Shown here: piece after piece, positions 11,652 through 24,100 of the stretch
Layout of the letters: each line of letters opens with the position of its first letter
Numbering within the stretch: position 1 is the stretch's first letter
Assembly (NCBI RefSeq): GCF_012489685.1
Contig: NC_080042.1
Location: 63,659,633-63,723,632 of the forward strand
Origin: Lotus japonicus
Lineage: Eukaryota; Streptophyta; Magnoliopsida; Fabales; Fabaceae
Reading direction: 5' to 3'
Length of the DNA stretch: 64,000 nt
The notes under the pieces: generated by a model
What the model saw: the letters and a program-made list of their open reading frames with translations, nothing else
Databases searched by the model: none
What the model was told of the DNA's origin: nothing
Translations under genes and position numbers: made by a program

Positions 11652-12460
11652 TAATTCGGGATTTTATGAGTTTTTATTGTGATTTGCTAGATTTTGTTAG
11701 TTTTTATCTATCTTTATTTAATACATTTTTTAATATTAGATTTGTTTGGGATTTAGGTTGTTTATTTCTTAATTTTATTTTAATTTATCTTATTATTTAT
11801 TTTATTTTAAATCCAGGAAATACTTTATTTTATTTTAGATTTACTTTTAGAGTATATTAATTAATTTTTCTTAAATTTTTTGATTTTTAATTAATTCAGA
11901 ATTTTATGAGTTTTTATTGTGATTTGCTAGACTTGGTAGTTTTTATCTATCTTTATTTAGTACCTTTTTAAAGTTTATATTTGATTAGGATTTAGGTTGT
12001 TTGTTTCTTAATTTTATCTTATTATTTATTTAATTTTACTTCCAGAAAATATTTTATTTTATTTTACATTTATTTATAGAGTATAATAATTAATTTTTAT
12101 TGAATTTTCGGATTTTTAATTAATGCAGGATTTTATGAGTTTTTATTGTGATTTGCTAGATTTTGATAGTTTTTATCTATCCTTATTTATTATTTAATTA
12201 ATTTTAATTTCATGAAATATTTTATTTTATTTTTGAGTTACTTTTAGAGTATAAATGAATTTTTATGGTATTTTTATTGAATTTTCATATTTTTGTTTAA
12301 TTCAGGAATTTATGAGTTTTTTATTGTAATTTGCTAGATTTTGGTAGTTTTATCTATCTTTATTTAGTACCTTTTTAAAGTTTAGATTTGATTAGGATTT
12401 AGGTTGTTTATTTCTTGATTTTATCTTAATTTATCTTATTATTTATTTAATGCTAATTCT
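11652..12460. repeat. AT-rich tandem array, period about 180-240 bp
   Basis: Four units begin with ATTTTATGAGTTTTTATTGT GATTTGCTAG at about 11661, 11901, 12130 and 12306, each followed by TTTTATCTATC and GATTTAGGTTGTTT. Unit lengths shrink from 240 to 177 bp by internal deletion. Two further partial copies without the first half lie at 13730-13800 and 13810-13890. This looks like a short satellite array within the probable Helitron. Confidence 0.75.
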
Positions 12461-12504
12461 AAGAAAAGGGAGTTGATTTGGTGCTGAGGGTCCACAAAGC
12501 TACA

Positions 12505-13115
12505 ATGGACACGCAGAGATTTGATAGCTGCTATTTCTACCTCTGCCACATGTCGCGATCAGAACAGAGGTATGCCGTAAGATGATGTTACGTGAAGAAG
12601 AGTTTATCATGTTGTGATTGATGGTTTGTGTCATTTCAGTTTATCCTTTGTTCATAATTCAATCATAGATTCTTAAATTTCACATATTTTGTGTGTTTTG
12701 ATCCAAAAGTTTACAAATTTTTGCATAGACCCTTTAACGAATCATTGTTGAAGACATAATGTTTTGATTCTGATGTAATGTTTTTTCTATTGTTCTTCTT
12801 CCGCTTTTGTATTTTTTTAAACCAGATTTTAGTATAGTTTGTAGAAATCCATGCGTGTGAAGCCATTCTAAACCAGATTTTGGAATAATTTATAGAAATT
12901 TACGAAACTTAGGATAGCCTGAATTTATATTCATTTCTCAAAGTTTGCCCGTTTTTATTCATCATGTTTGAGCTGTGTGTATAAGCATACTATTTGCACT
13001 GTATGTGAACGATGCACAACTTACTAATTTTTTTTAATGATGCACAGGTCAGTCAAATTGATTAAAACATATGAAGAGCTTACATTTAATCTTCATGAGT
13101 ATGTTTAGCCCATTC
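12505..13115 (+). other. Weak two-block exon-like region
   Basis: ATG at 12505 opens 21 codons (MDTQRFDSCYFYLCHMSRSE) ending at a good donor (CAGAG/GTATG, 12569). An acceptor (TGCACAG, to 13047) restores the frame and reads SVKLIKTYEELTFNLHEYV to TAG. I do not recognise the 42-residue product. It could be a gene piece captured by the surrounding Helitron, or chance. Confidence 0.25.
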
Positions 13116-13978
13116 TTAAGGTTGGTTCATGTTTTCGTCAAACTCATTAGTTTTGCATATACTCATGTTTTAGTATGCCAATTGGGTGACTTATCTTACT
13201 TTGCTCTATATATTTCCTTAAGTTCAATTTATATTTATTGTTAGTATAAAAGTTTATTGGTGAAGTAACCACAATTATTTTGGGTGGGAGAATTATTTTG
13301 TTTTTTTCTCACATATATAGATAATTTGTTGGGGTGCGCACATATGGGGCAATACACTATTTTTTGTTTCTCTTGACTGAAATGTGTCTTTGATTTTTTG
13401 CTTCACAAGGGTTCCACCCCAAGATTCACAAATACACTAAATACAATTCTTTCACCACAGTCCTTTCAAATTGGTGAAGGAGGGTATTTTGTTCTTCAAG
13501 ACTTCATTTTGGGTTTCTGTTTCAATCTTCTTCATGAATTGATTTTGTTCTTCAACTAATTGTAAGATGTCATATGCTTCAAGGATTCCTGTTTTTCTCT
13601 TCTTAATCAAAAGCAAAAGGATTGAGGAAAAGAAAATCTTATAGAGTGCAGAACATTAACTAATTGGAAAGAAAAAAATAACACGTGTCATTCTCAGATA
13701 CTCATAAAAAAAATACATTTTAAAATTTTAGATTTGATTAGAATTTATGTTGTTTATTTCTTGATTTTACCTTAATTTATTTTTGATTTATTTTTAGAGT
13801 AAAAAAAATACATTTTTAAATTTTAGATTTGATTAGGATTTAGGTGGTTTATTTCTTGATTTTATCTTAATTTATTTATTATTTATTTTTAGAGTATTAA
13901 TTAATATATCCCAAACTTTTTTTTAAAAAGAGTGAGTTTGAAAGCTATAGCTTAAGTAAATTTGTTAATATATTCCCA

Positions 13979-14017
<39 letters not shown>
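13979..14017. repeat. TAA/ATA microsatellite
   Basis: About 12 perfect AAT/TAA triplets form a simple repeat. Confidence 0.95.
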
Positions 14018-14018
<1 letters not shown>

Positions 14019-14019
14019 T

Positions 14020-14372
14020 ATGTGTGCGGATATGGGCCGGTTGGGAACTATAGTGCCCATACCCGCACCCATACCCACTATTTTTTGCGGGTAATTATCT
14101 ATACTCAACCTCATACCCATTTAGCGGTTTTTTACCCTACCCATAGTGGGTATTTTTTGCGGGTACCCTATGATTTTGAGACCCATTGTCATCGATAGAT
14201 TTAGATTTTGGCAAAGATGGATAGCTTCCTGTGATGACATTGAATTGTCTAAAGGTGGAGAGCTTCGAGTTGCTACCCACGTGAGTATGGAGACGGATAC
14301 ATGTAATTTTTAAAAACACGGGTATGGAGATGGTACTATAGTACCTACCCATTGTCATCCCTACTTAGTTGG
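14020..14372. repeat. Copy 1 of a GGGTACCC-rich repeat (hAT-like MITE remnant)
   Basis: The block is rich in CATACCC / GGGTATGG inverted phrases (GGGTATTTTTTGCGGGTACCC near 14150) and contains CATTTAGCGG. The same phrases, diverged, occur at 50955-51590. This pattern is common in plant hAT-derived MITEs, but I could not fix both termini or a target duplication. Confidence 0.4.
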
Positions 14373-14858
14373 AATAAACACAATAATGTTATACTTTATG
14401 ATATATCTTACACAATCCTGATTTGTGCTACTATCACATTAATTTTTTTTAAGATTAATATGTTGATAATTCCTTATATTTATGATTTGTGTTATCGTCT
14501 TCATATTTACGAAGAATGTGAAACGAGTTTCTCTTGGTCTCAATCGGGCTTAGAAGAGAAGTCTTTATGTCCACTTTACTCATCAATTCTGACTTTTCTA
14601 TTTCATTCGTTGTTTAATATATTTTTAATAATCAAAGTATTAATTAATGTATCAAATACAATAGACATATTTCCCGTGCAACGCGCGGGTAAAAAACACT
14701 AGTATCGATTTCAAATAAAAAATGTGAATATCACCTTTTATGCTATTTATTTTTTATTTTTCAGGTGATTGAAAGGTTGCTTACTTCTTCGGCTCGCAAT
14801 TTGTGAATCACCAAAATTATTGCATGTGAAGCATGGTGGATTCATCTCCTCCATTATG

Positions 14859-15408
14859 TGTTGAGAATTCAAGTGCGGAGTTGGAGTCCCACATTGGTTA
14901 AGTGTGGGTGAGGAGAAGACTTTATAAGAGATGTGACCTATAAACCTAATGCCTTAAAGTTTTGGGGTTAAGATGTGGTGTCCAAGATCTCTTGGTGTCT
15001 TGCTCCTTGGCCCATGAGCTCCCCTGTCTCCCCTACAAGTGGTATTAGAGCCGATGGTTGGTGTAACCATGGTTACGGCTTCTTGTGTTGAAAGTACTAG
15101 TCTTCCTAGCGGTGTGGCTAGGCGGCGGGTTTCGTTGACGCGGTGAAGCGAACGGTGGTGCAAGAGTGGATATGCTTCCGCGGAGGGGGGCCATGATAAT
15201 GTGGAGGTGACTCGCACTTGAGGGGGAGATTGTTGAGAATTCAAGTGCGGAGTTGGAGTCCCATATTGGTTAAGTGTGGGTGAGAAGAAGACTTTATAAG
15301 AGATGTGACCTATAAACCTAATGCCTTAAAGTTTTGGGTTAAGATGTGGTGTCTAAGATCTCTTGGTGTCTTGCTCCTTGGCCCATGAGCTCCCCTGTCT
15401 CCCCTACA
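14859..15408 (+). mobile_element. TRIM (terminal-repeat retrotransposon in miniature), complete
   Basis: 5' LTR 14859-15037 (179 bp) and 3' LTR 15231-15408 (178 bp) begin TGTTGAGAATTC and end CCCCTACA; they differ by only a few bases. The inner region is 193 bp with a primer site TGGTATTAGAGCC at 15040 (initiator-tRNA-Met type, one change) and a purine tract GAGGGGGAGAT just before the 3' LTR. A 5-bp target duplication TTATG flanks it (14854-14858, 15409-15413). It encodes nothing and must move with enzymes from a larger element. Confidence 0.92.
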
Positions 15409-15413
15409 TTATG

Positions 15414-16184
15414 TGTATGTGAGATTGTCTTGATATTTCTTTTTTTTGTACTGTTTTTTTTTTCATATGCTAAATGAGTGAACAAATCAACATAAATCCA
15501 TATAATTTTACTACTATTTCTCATTTAGAGGTTAGTATTGTTATGAGTATCATTTTTATTCAATGTGGGTGTCTCTAACGTGTTGCTCCATTTTTCCTTT
15601 CTCTTTCTATTTAGTATACAACATATTTAGATCCATGGAGTCCAATATAAAAACAACTATCCTTAATTTTTGGCTACTCTATGGGGTGTATCGTGTTTTG
15701 GTATCACGTACTTTCAATCATTCAATAAATTATCTTTTTGCTGTAAAAAATATGAAAACAACTAGACTTACAAAATTTTGTGCCTATTTTTACGAGGAGG
15801 GATGACTCAAAAACTTGTGGTAAGAGAACCCCAAACCAAAATTATTTTGCAGACTAATTTACAAATTTAATTTGTTATGCCTTTTACATTTTACTTTTGG
15901 TTCACTCTTTTATTCATGTTTCACTAACCAAGCATTCTAAAACTCATATTTCTTATTTTTTACTGGTTTTTTTTTTCCAGATAGACAAAAGTCAACATAA
16001 TTCCATAGCATTCTACTACTGTTATATTTCTCATTCAGAGCTTGGTACTATTATTAGTACTCTTTTGTTCATTGTAAATCTTTCTAACATAATTTTCCTT
16101 TTTTAGTATTAATATTTTTAATTAATTAGAAATTTTAGAAATAAATTTCACGCAAAAATAAAATTTAATGAAAGCTTTAAATAT
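15414..16184. other. Noncoding stretch with a diverged internal duplication
   Basis: No gene is visible. About 130 bp at 15470-15600 (AACAAATCAACATAAATCCATA, CTACTATTTCTCATTTAGAG) is echoed at 15985-16105 with many changes, an old dispersed or segmental duplication. Short open frames here lack codon structure. Confidence 0.5.
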
Positions 16185-16186
16185 TA

Positions 16187-16564
16187 CTCCATCCGTTCAT
16201 TTTTAAGTGTCGTTTTAGCATAAAGCTCTCCAACCAAGATAGTGGATTATTAGAGTTGTTTTTCCCATTCTACTCTCTCACATCCCAATCATAAAGTCAT
16301 AAATCTCTCCAACCAAGATAGTGGATTGTTAGTTTTTTTTTCCACTCTCTCATATCATTAAACCACCTACCACTCTCACTCAATCATAAAGTCATAAAAG
16401 TCTTCATAATTATTAAGAAAGAAGAATTTTATGAAAAATGTGAAGTAGAGTTATTGAAAAAGTAAGGGTATAATTGACAAAATGGAACCTAAAACATCAA
16501 AACGACAGTTAAATAGGAACAAAAAAATTGTTCTAAAACGACACTTAAAAAGGAACGAAGGGAG
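16187..16564. mobile_element. Stowaway/mariner-like MITE, 378 bp
   Basis: The element starts CTCCATCCGTTCATTTTTAA and ends with the inverse (TTAAAAAGGAACGAAGGGAG), with a TA target duplication at 16185-16186 and 16565-16566. The TIRs extend about 30 bp through GTGTCGTTTTA. An internal phrase, CTCTCCAACCAAGATAGTGG, occurs twice. No transposase is present. Confidence 0.85.
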
Positions 16565-17930
16565 TAATTAATTAATTTATTTTAAATTGAATTTATTTTA
16601 AAACAAAATTAAAAACTTTACTAATATAAATGATTTATTTTATAATCCCTAAAAATGATTGGATTGAATCTTATGTTTTTGTAATAAGTTATTTGAATTG
16701 AAATTTGAAAAAAAATATAATTTATATTATTTAAAAAGATTAAAAAAAACTAAAAAATAAAAAATAGATCAAGGGCTGAAATTTATCTTTATTTATAATA
16801 AAAAAATATTCTAAATTTGCATATGAGTTCACGCAATAAAGGTGATTTACTACATTTTTGGACTGATTCAATCATTCATTATTTTATTTATGAAATACTT
16901 ATGTTATGTTTGGATTCATAGTAGGGATTAGGAGGAAATAAGATACAATAGAACGAAATGGAGCGGAACTGAATGAAATGAAAATTTCACTCCATTGATT
17001 GGGTATTCTATAATGAAATGGAAGAAAACTACCACTCCATTTTGTAGATAACGAATGAAGCAGAATGAATTATAATTTTTTTATACCTATATTACTCTTA
17101 CTTAAATTCAAAGGTCAATAAACCATTCACAAACGCAAGTGAGTGCTTCTAGATTAATAAGCACTTTTTCTTTTGAGAAAGAAAAATTCGATTTTCTATT
17201 TTATTGTACAGATAGTTCTCTTGCAAAACCAAATGCCCTGTTTTTTAATTTTTATCTATCTACATCTAATTTTATTTTACAAAATAATATATCAAGAAAA
17301 ACATGAGGAGCGCACAAGCAACGTAAGGAAGGAAAAAGGAGCAAGCGCATGAATAAGCTGCGAAATAGAAACAAGGAAAATAACGGTGGAACAAAATGGT
17401 ATAGGAACGATAAAGGAACCATAACGATGTAGAGACCATGAGGAAAGGAAGAAGAATGAAGAACGAAGAACGAAGCAGAGACCACATTATGAGGATTGAA
17501 AAATAATGATTTAATTGTTGTTTGTAGGGATAAAACTATAAATCCTCTTATGAAATTTTTTTTTATTATATGCAAGACAGGCCAATTTTATATATTGATA
17601 ATTATGAAAATAATTACCAAGCAAGTTTATCATTCTAACCCCTTAATTTTATTTCTTTTATTATTATGATATTAAATTGAAATATCATACGTAAAATTAT
17701 CATCCTAAAGATCTTTCAAAATTAACCTTAACATCTATTATTTTTAAGAAAATAGTAATATATAAATTCATAAGCAAACTAATTTTTTTTACGATTTAAT
17801 TCATCAAATATATATTTCTAACAAACATTTATATATTTATGCAATTAAAAAGTTGTTTAAAAAATATTTATGCAATTAAAATTGCAAAACTTAAAAAAAA
17901 TAATACTACACAAATTTAATCATAAAGTCA
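16565..17930. other. AT-rich noncoding stretch
   Basis: No gene is supported. A GGAAT/GAATGGAA-rich block (16900-17070) resembles decayed MITE sequence. The minus-strand open frames at 17252-17575 are hydrophobic by composition only. Confidence 0.5.
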
Positions 17931-17957
17931 CTCGTGCAGTGCACGGGATTCAACTAG
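17931..17957 (+). mobile_element. Helitron 3' terminus upstream of MYB4R1
   Basis: A 7-bp stem CTCGTGC / GCACGGG with loop AGT (17931-17947, one G-T pair) is followed by ATTCAA and CTAG (17954-17957), then T. This is a canonical Helitron end. It lies 147 bp before the MYB4R1 start codon. The 5' end was not found; the element extends leftward into the AT-rich stretch. Confidence 0.7.
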
Positions 17958-18104
17958 TAAAAGTAAAAGAAAAGGGAGCAAAATCCTCGTGTGGTACTAC
18001 TACTCACTTCTGCTGCCGAAAACGAAAACGAGACCACCGCCCTCACTTCTCCGTCGCCACTCCCGCCGCATTCAGATTCAAAAACCCCTAATTCCCTCTC
18101 CAAC

Positions 18105-21100
18105 ATGTCTCACAGCACCGCCAACCACGACGGAGAATCCCTCTCCGCCACCTCCTCCGACGACGATGAAGGCCTCCAAGAAGACATGGCCGCCATCGCT
18201 CGGGCATGCATGATCACCGGCCACGACACCGCGGCCGCTGATGAAACTCCGCCGGAATACGACGACGACCCTCTCCTTGCTCCCGGCGACGCCTTGGTCC
18301 CTTTGGCGTCTGACTCTGATGATGAGCGGCGGAATGACATTGAGTGTCTCAAGAGAGTTCAGAGCCTCTACAATCCTCTCCCTGATCATCCTCTTAGCCC
18401 TCTTCCCACCGTGTCGGACGACGACGAAGAGGAGAATGATGCTGAAACCCTTCGCGCCATTTACAAAAGGTTTTCCAATTTTGAGAGAAGTAGGTCATTG
18501 TGTTGTGCCACCAATTCACTTTCAATTCAATGTTGATTTTGAATTTCTGTCATAGCTTTGATTTTCTATTATTCTGTTTCTGTGCATAAATTTGTTTGTT
18601 TTGACTAGGGCATTGATTCAGTTTGTGGATTGAGTAGCCATAGAATTTCAAATTTTGTTAGCTCATGTGTGTGGTGATTGGAGCTGAGGGTTGTTTGATT
18701 TCGCTTTTCCCGGCAAGAAGATACAACTTGTCTATGTAAAAAACAGTGTTATCAAATAGCGGCTATAGAGCGTCGCGGATTTTTGGCTAATCGCGTCGCC
18801 GCTATTGCCCACTATAGCGTGCTATTCCTGCAATTCGCGGCTAAATAGCGGCCAAAATAGCGGATTTTTGGCTAACCGTGATGGTCCGCGATCGCGATTT
18901 GACAACACTGGTAAAAAATTAGAAGAGAAAAGTTTTTTTTGGTGAACTCACTGACTGGTCTGAAATGGATTTTGTATAAACATAACTTTTCTCATTGGAG
19001 TTATTTTCTTCGGCCGTTTACCGTCGATTATGTATTTTGTGACTTTTATTGTTTGGTTTTATGTTTTGTTGACAATATCTTGGTGTGGTGACAAAAATCA
19101 GGTGACCATGAAGGTGGAAAGGAAAATTTGGCTGAGGGGAATCAGGTCTTGAGCCGAGGCAGTGAGGGGGACATTGCTGGTGGCTCCTGCTACAAATCAG
19201 ATGCTGCTGAATTATATCCTGATAATGCTGCTCATTTGTTGACGGGTCACTTTGGAAATGACTTTCTTGATTGTTTGGAACCTGATGATGCGGGCAACTC
19301 ATCCCAATTGCCACAGAAAATAGCAAACTTTCCCCCGGTGGCTCTGGCTTTGATTGATGCCATCAAGAAGAATAGGGCTTATCAGAGGTTTCTTAGAAGT
19401 AAAATAATTGAGATGGAATCGAAAATTGAGGAAAACGAAAAAATAAAGAACAACATCAAACTCGTTAAGGACTTTCAGATTTCATGCAATAGAAGAACAG
19501 GGAGTGCTTTAGCACTGAAAAAGGACCCTCGAGTTCAGTTAATATCAACAAAAAAGAGTCCTGCCCCAAATAAATCGAAGGTTGGTTATCTAATGCTTCT
19601 ATTATTCTCTGGACTCTGAAGTCTGAGTTATGACTTATATTTATTTCATTCACTGATCAAATATTGTATTTTTTTCATGGGGTAGATGACTTCATATTAT
19701 TTAAGATAATGTTTGTTTTTGAATTTTTTTTTTAATTATAACTTGTAGGAGTTGATGTTGATATCTGTTTTCTCAGATGCCTGTACTATTATGTTCGAAC
19801 AGTTATTGAATTTGAATGGGTAAAATATCAAATAGAATATAGATGAAGGGTTCTATCTTTACAGTCTTCAGTTATATTCATGAAATTTACAGTGTTTACT
19901 ATCTGGTTATGAACTTATGATGTTGTGTCTGATAGGTAAACACAATTAGCTAGTTAGTTGTTTAGTTAGTAGTTTCAGTTAGCTTGAGAGTTAGTTAGAG
20001 GGTGAGGGAGGAAATGTTATAAATAAGAGATACTTAGTGAAAACTACCATCTTTTGGGATCATTTGTTGGGCACATGGGAGAGGAAGACGGGGACGCTTA
20101 AACATCCTCCACCAAAACCATCTAATGAAGCGGAGACAATGACAAAGACCTAGAAGAGTATCCTTCAAAGGGGGAAGAAGGATGAATCTGTTGGGGTGTT
20201 TCAGGGTGCCGCTCTGCCTAAAAACGTGGACCCAGTGTTTTCACAGATACAGTCAGTGCTTCTTCTCCTGGTAAAGAAGTTCACGGCCCGTAGGCCTTCT
20301 TCTCTATGATCTTCACAATAGGCCTCAAATAGCCTTGTCATCTAAGGTGCAGCTAGTGCTACATCCCGAAAACGTCCGGGTCGAAATATGGCTTTCGAAA
20401 TAAGTTCCGAACTAGTGGGTGCTGCCAAAGGGAGTGGGGATGCCATGTGGAAAAAAGGAAGAGACTCTTGGTAAAAGAAAACCAAGAAGAGCAAGACTGG
20501 AAGTGCTGCTCAAGCGCCTACCACCGTGCTATGCAGCGAAAACGGTTGCCAAAGCTACCCTAATGATGAAATTCAGAGTGAAGAAGGATGAGGCCCTACA
20601 ATGCCAAAATAACGAGGTAACAAGGTGGTTTTTAAGATGACTCGAGCACTTGCGAGAGGGACAATGTAGAAGCTGACCAAATGATCACCCCCAAAACAGC
20701 CGGAGAGGAAGACAGGGACAGTCCAACAAGCCTGAGAGGCTCTTAAAAATAGCAGCTAAGGTGATTTTCTTGGCAAAGAGGATGACATGCACGGTCAAAC
20801 GTCCCCCGGAAAAACCACCAGACCATGGTGCTGGCGCAAAGGCTGACATAGAGAGAAGGTGTAAGAACTTGGACATTGGCTGGAGTTGTGTTACTGGCAT
20901 TGGCAAAGACAAGGGCAACAATAAATGCTGGTCTGGGGTCTGTTGTGACTTTGGTGACAGAAACAAGGGCAAGAAGGGGTATGCAGATCAAGTAATCACC
21001 GCTGGAGTTTCCGGAGAGATATGCGTATGGGGGCTGTGGTGGTTTTTGCCTTAGCAAGTGATAGGTTTAGGAAGGTTTATACCAGAAGGGGAAGGGCTCG

Positions 21101-24100
21101 TGGGTTAAGTGACTAGAATATAAGGACTAAACTGTAATAAAGTGTTTAGCTGTTAGTGACAGCTGTTGCCAGCTGTTGCCAGCTGTGGCAGTTAGAATAG
21201 ATATCAAGTATAAATAGGGAAATAGCTTAGAGAAGAAGGCATCGGAATTTTAGTGTTGAAAACCTGGTTGAGGAACCAGAGAGATCGTGGGATCTCTATG
21301 AAACCCTAGAATTCAGTGTTCTTCCCCAATTTCCCAATTCTCTTGTATTGTCCCCAATTTGGTAGTTCAGGTTCTGTGCATTCTCGATTGTACTCTGTTT
21401 TGGAATTCAATAAAGTTTCTGGAGATTACCAGTGTTATCACTGGTATCAGAGCACCATCCTGGTGCCTGAATCACGCGATTGTGCTACTCTGAATGGTCA
21501 AGACAAGAACCATGGCAAGAAGCGAGGGAAGCTGGAACCAGGAGCGAGAAGAATTGCGACAGGAAACCGAAGGTTTACGCACACGTCTGGAGCTGAATGA
21601 GGCGCGCACGAAGGTGGCTGAGGATCTCATTGCAGCGCTGCGAGCAAGGTTGGAGAATCACGATCGGGATTTCTCTGAGGAAGACGAAACCGATGGAAGA
21701 AGGAACAGAGAGGAGCGAAATCGAGTTCCTATCAAGAATCGATGGGGGAAATTGGAAATCCCAGTCTTTTCTGGATCTGATGCAGTTGGTTGGACTCAGA
21801 AATTGGAGCGTTATTTTGCTCTGAGGGAGGTAACTGAGGAAGAAAGGATGCAGGCAACTATGGTGGCTCTGGAAGGAAGAGCTCTCAGTTGGTTTCAATG
21901 GTGGGAGAGGTGCAATCCATCACCATCATGGGAAGCATTCAAATTGGCTGTGGTAAGAAGGTTCCAACCCTCTATGATACAAAATCCTTTTGAATTGTTG
22001 TTATCTTTGAAGCAAGTAGGTTCTTTAGATGATTACATTGATGACTTTGAAAAATATGCTGGAGCATTGAAAGAGATAGATCATGATTTCGTGAGAGGTA
22101 TATTTTTGAATGGACTTAAGGAAGAAATTAAAGCTGAGGTTAGGCTTTTTGAGTTGCATACACTGGCTGAGGTCATTCAGAAGGCCATTCTTATTGAACA
22201 AAAGAATGTGGCTGTTTCCAAGAAAGGAGGTGGTTTTGTCAGGTCTGCCAATTCTTATAGACAGAATAACTACAATAAGGTGGTTACCATAGAACCACAC
22301 AATAGCACAGAACAGAAACAAGACAGTGCAGGGAGTGCTGCTAGGAGTGGGTCAGGCAGTGAAATTGTGAAGGCTAGGGGAGGAGATTATAAACACTTGA
22401 CTGCTGCAGAAATGAAAGAGAAAAGAGAAAAGAACCTGTGTTTTAGATGTGATGAGCCTTTTAGTAGGGATCACAAGTGTAAAAATAGGCATCTCAGAAT
22501 GTTGATCATGGAGGAGGAAGATGACTTAGAGGGAGGGGAGTTTGAAGATGCTCTCTCAGGAGAATTCAATTCTTTACAACTTTCATTGTGCTCAATGGCT
22601 GGTTTTACCACTAGCAAGTCATGGAAGATGAAAGGCATTATTGAAGGTAGAGCAGTGGTTGTGCTAATTGATTGTGGAGCCTCACATAGCTTCATTTCCA
22701 AGAAACTAATTGGAGAAATGTTGCTGCCAGTGGCTAACACCCCATCTTTTACAGTGGAAGTAGGGGATGGACACAAGACCATGTGTAGGGGAAAGTGCTC
22801 TAAACTGAAGCTCATGATTCAGACCTTAGAGGTTATCCAAGACTTCTATCTTTTTGGTCTTAGTGGTGTTGACCTGGTGCTGGGGTTAGATTGGTTGGCT
22901 AGTTTGGGAGATATTAAGGCCAATTTTGGTAAGATGAGGTTGTCTCTCAGGAGAGGAGGACAATGGATCACCTTGGAGGGAGATCCTACTTTGACCAAAT
23001 CTGAGTTGACCTATGGAGCACTTATGCAGGTCTTGTTGGAGGAAGGGGAAGGTTTAATGGTCCATTGTGAAAAGGGGACCAAAGGGGACAGGGAAGCCAG
23101 CACTGTTCCAGCAGATTTGTCAAAGGTTTTGGCTGCATTTGCTTCAGTTTTTCAAGATTCTCAGGGATTACCACCTAGGAGAAGGCATGACCATGCCATT
23201 CATCTGAAAGAGGGAGCTGAGATCCCGAATCTGAGGCCTTACAAATGTCCTCATTACCAAAAGAATGAGATAGAGAGGTTGGTGGCAGAAATGCTAGAGG
23301 CTGGGGTCATAAGGCCAAGTGTGAGTCCTTACTCTAGTCCCATTATCTTGGTTAAAAAGAAGGATGGAGGGTGGAGGTTCTGTGTGGATTTCAGGGCTCT
23401 TAATAAGATCACCATTCCCAACAAATTTCCTATTCCAATCATTGAGGAGTTGTTGGATGAGATTGGGGGAGCTAAGGTGTTTTCCAAGCTAGATTTAAAA
23501 TCCGGATACCACCAAATCAGGATGAAGGAAGAGGATATAGAAAAGACAGCTTTTAGAACACATGAAGGGCTTTATGAATTTCTGGTCATGCCTTTTGGGC
23601 TTACTAATGCACCATCTACGTTTCAAGCCCTCATGAATGAAGTTCTTAAGCCTTATTTGAGGAAGTTTGCTCTAGTGTTTTTTGATGACATTTTGGTTTA
23701 CAGCCCTGATATGTCTTCTCATGCCAATCACCTACAACAAGTCTTGGCTCTTCTAGAAAAGAATTCACTCACAGCAAACCGAAAGAAGTGCACATTTGGT
23801 CAGCAGAGTTTGGAATACCTGGGCCATATTATTTCAGGGGAGGGCGTAGCAGCAGATCAATCCAAGGTTGAAGCTATGAAGGATTGGCCTATTCCCAAAG
23901 ACATTAAGGGATTGAGGGGTTTTTTGGGTTTAACCGGTTATTATAGACGGTTTGTGCGGGATTATGGAAAGATTGCTAAGCCCTTGACTGAACTTTTGAA
24001 GAAAGATGGGTTTAAGTGGTCCCAAACTGCTTTGGAGGCTTTTAATCTGTTGAAAGCAGCCATGATCACCCTTCCTTTGTTAGCAGTACCTGATTTTACT

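Larger units (their letters stand above)
11303..14702 (+). mobile_element. Probable non-autonomous Helitron
   Basis: The 3' end is strong: a 7-bp stem (CCCGTGC / GCGCGGG, one G-T pair, 14673-14689) then TAAAAAACA and CTAG at 14699-14702, followed by T, the canonical Helitron terminus and target. The 5' end is inferred: A then TC at 11303, followed by an AT-rich lead, AGAAAAGAAGAAC and a duplicated GTGACGTGTCAGCA. No Rep/helicase ORF is present, so it would be non-autonomous. It contains tandem repeats, two weak exon-like blocks, a TAA microsatellite and a hAT-like repeat, which could be later insertions. Helitrons make no target duplication, so the left boundary needs a family alignment. Confidence 0.55.

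Noticed and set aside
14954..15244. 96-codon minus-strand ORF as a gene
   Set aside because: It lies across the TRIM inner region and LTR; similar frames appear in the second TRIM at 50162-50452.
17252..17575. Hydrophobic minus-strand ORFs as membrane proteins
   Set aside because: AT-rich low-complexity DNA gives Phe/Leu-rich frames; no start context, splice logic or conservation signal.
21316..21440. [15 protein letters not shown] as a leader peptide of the gypsy element
   Set aside because: The same frame is in both LTRs simply because they are identical; no evidence of translation.
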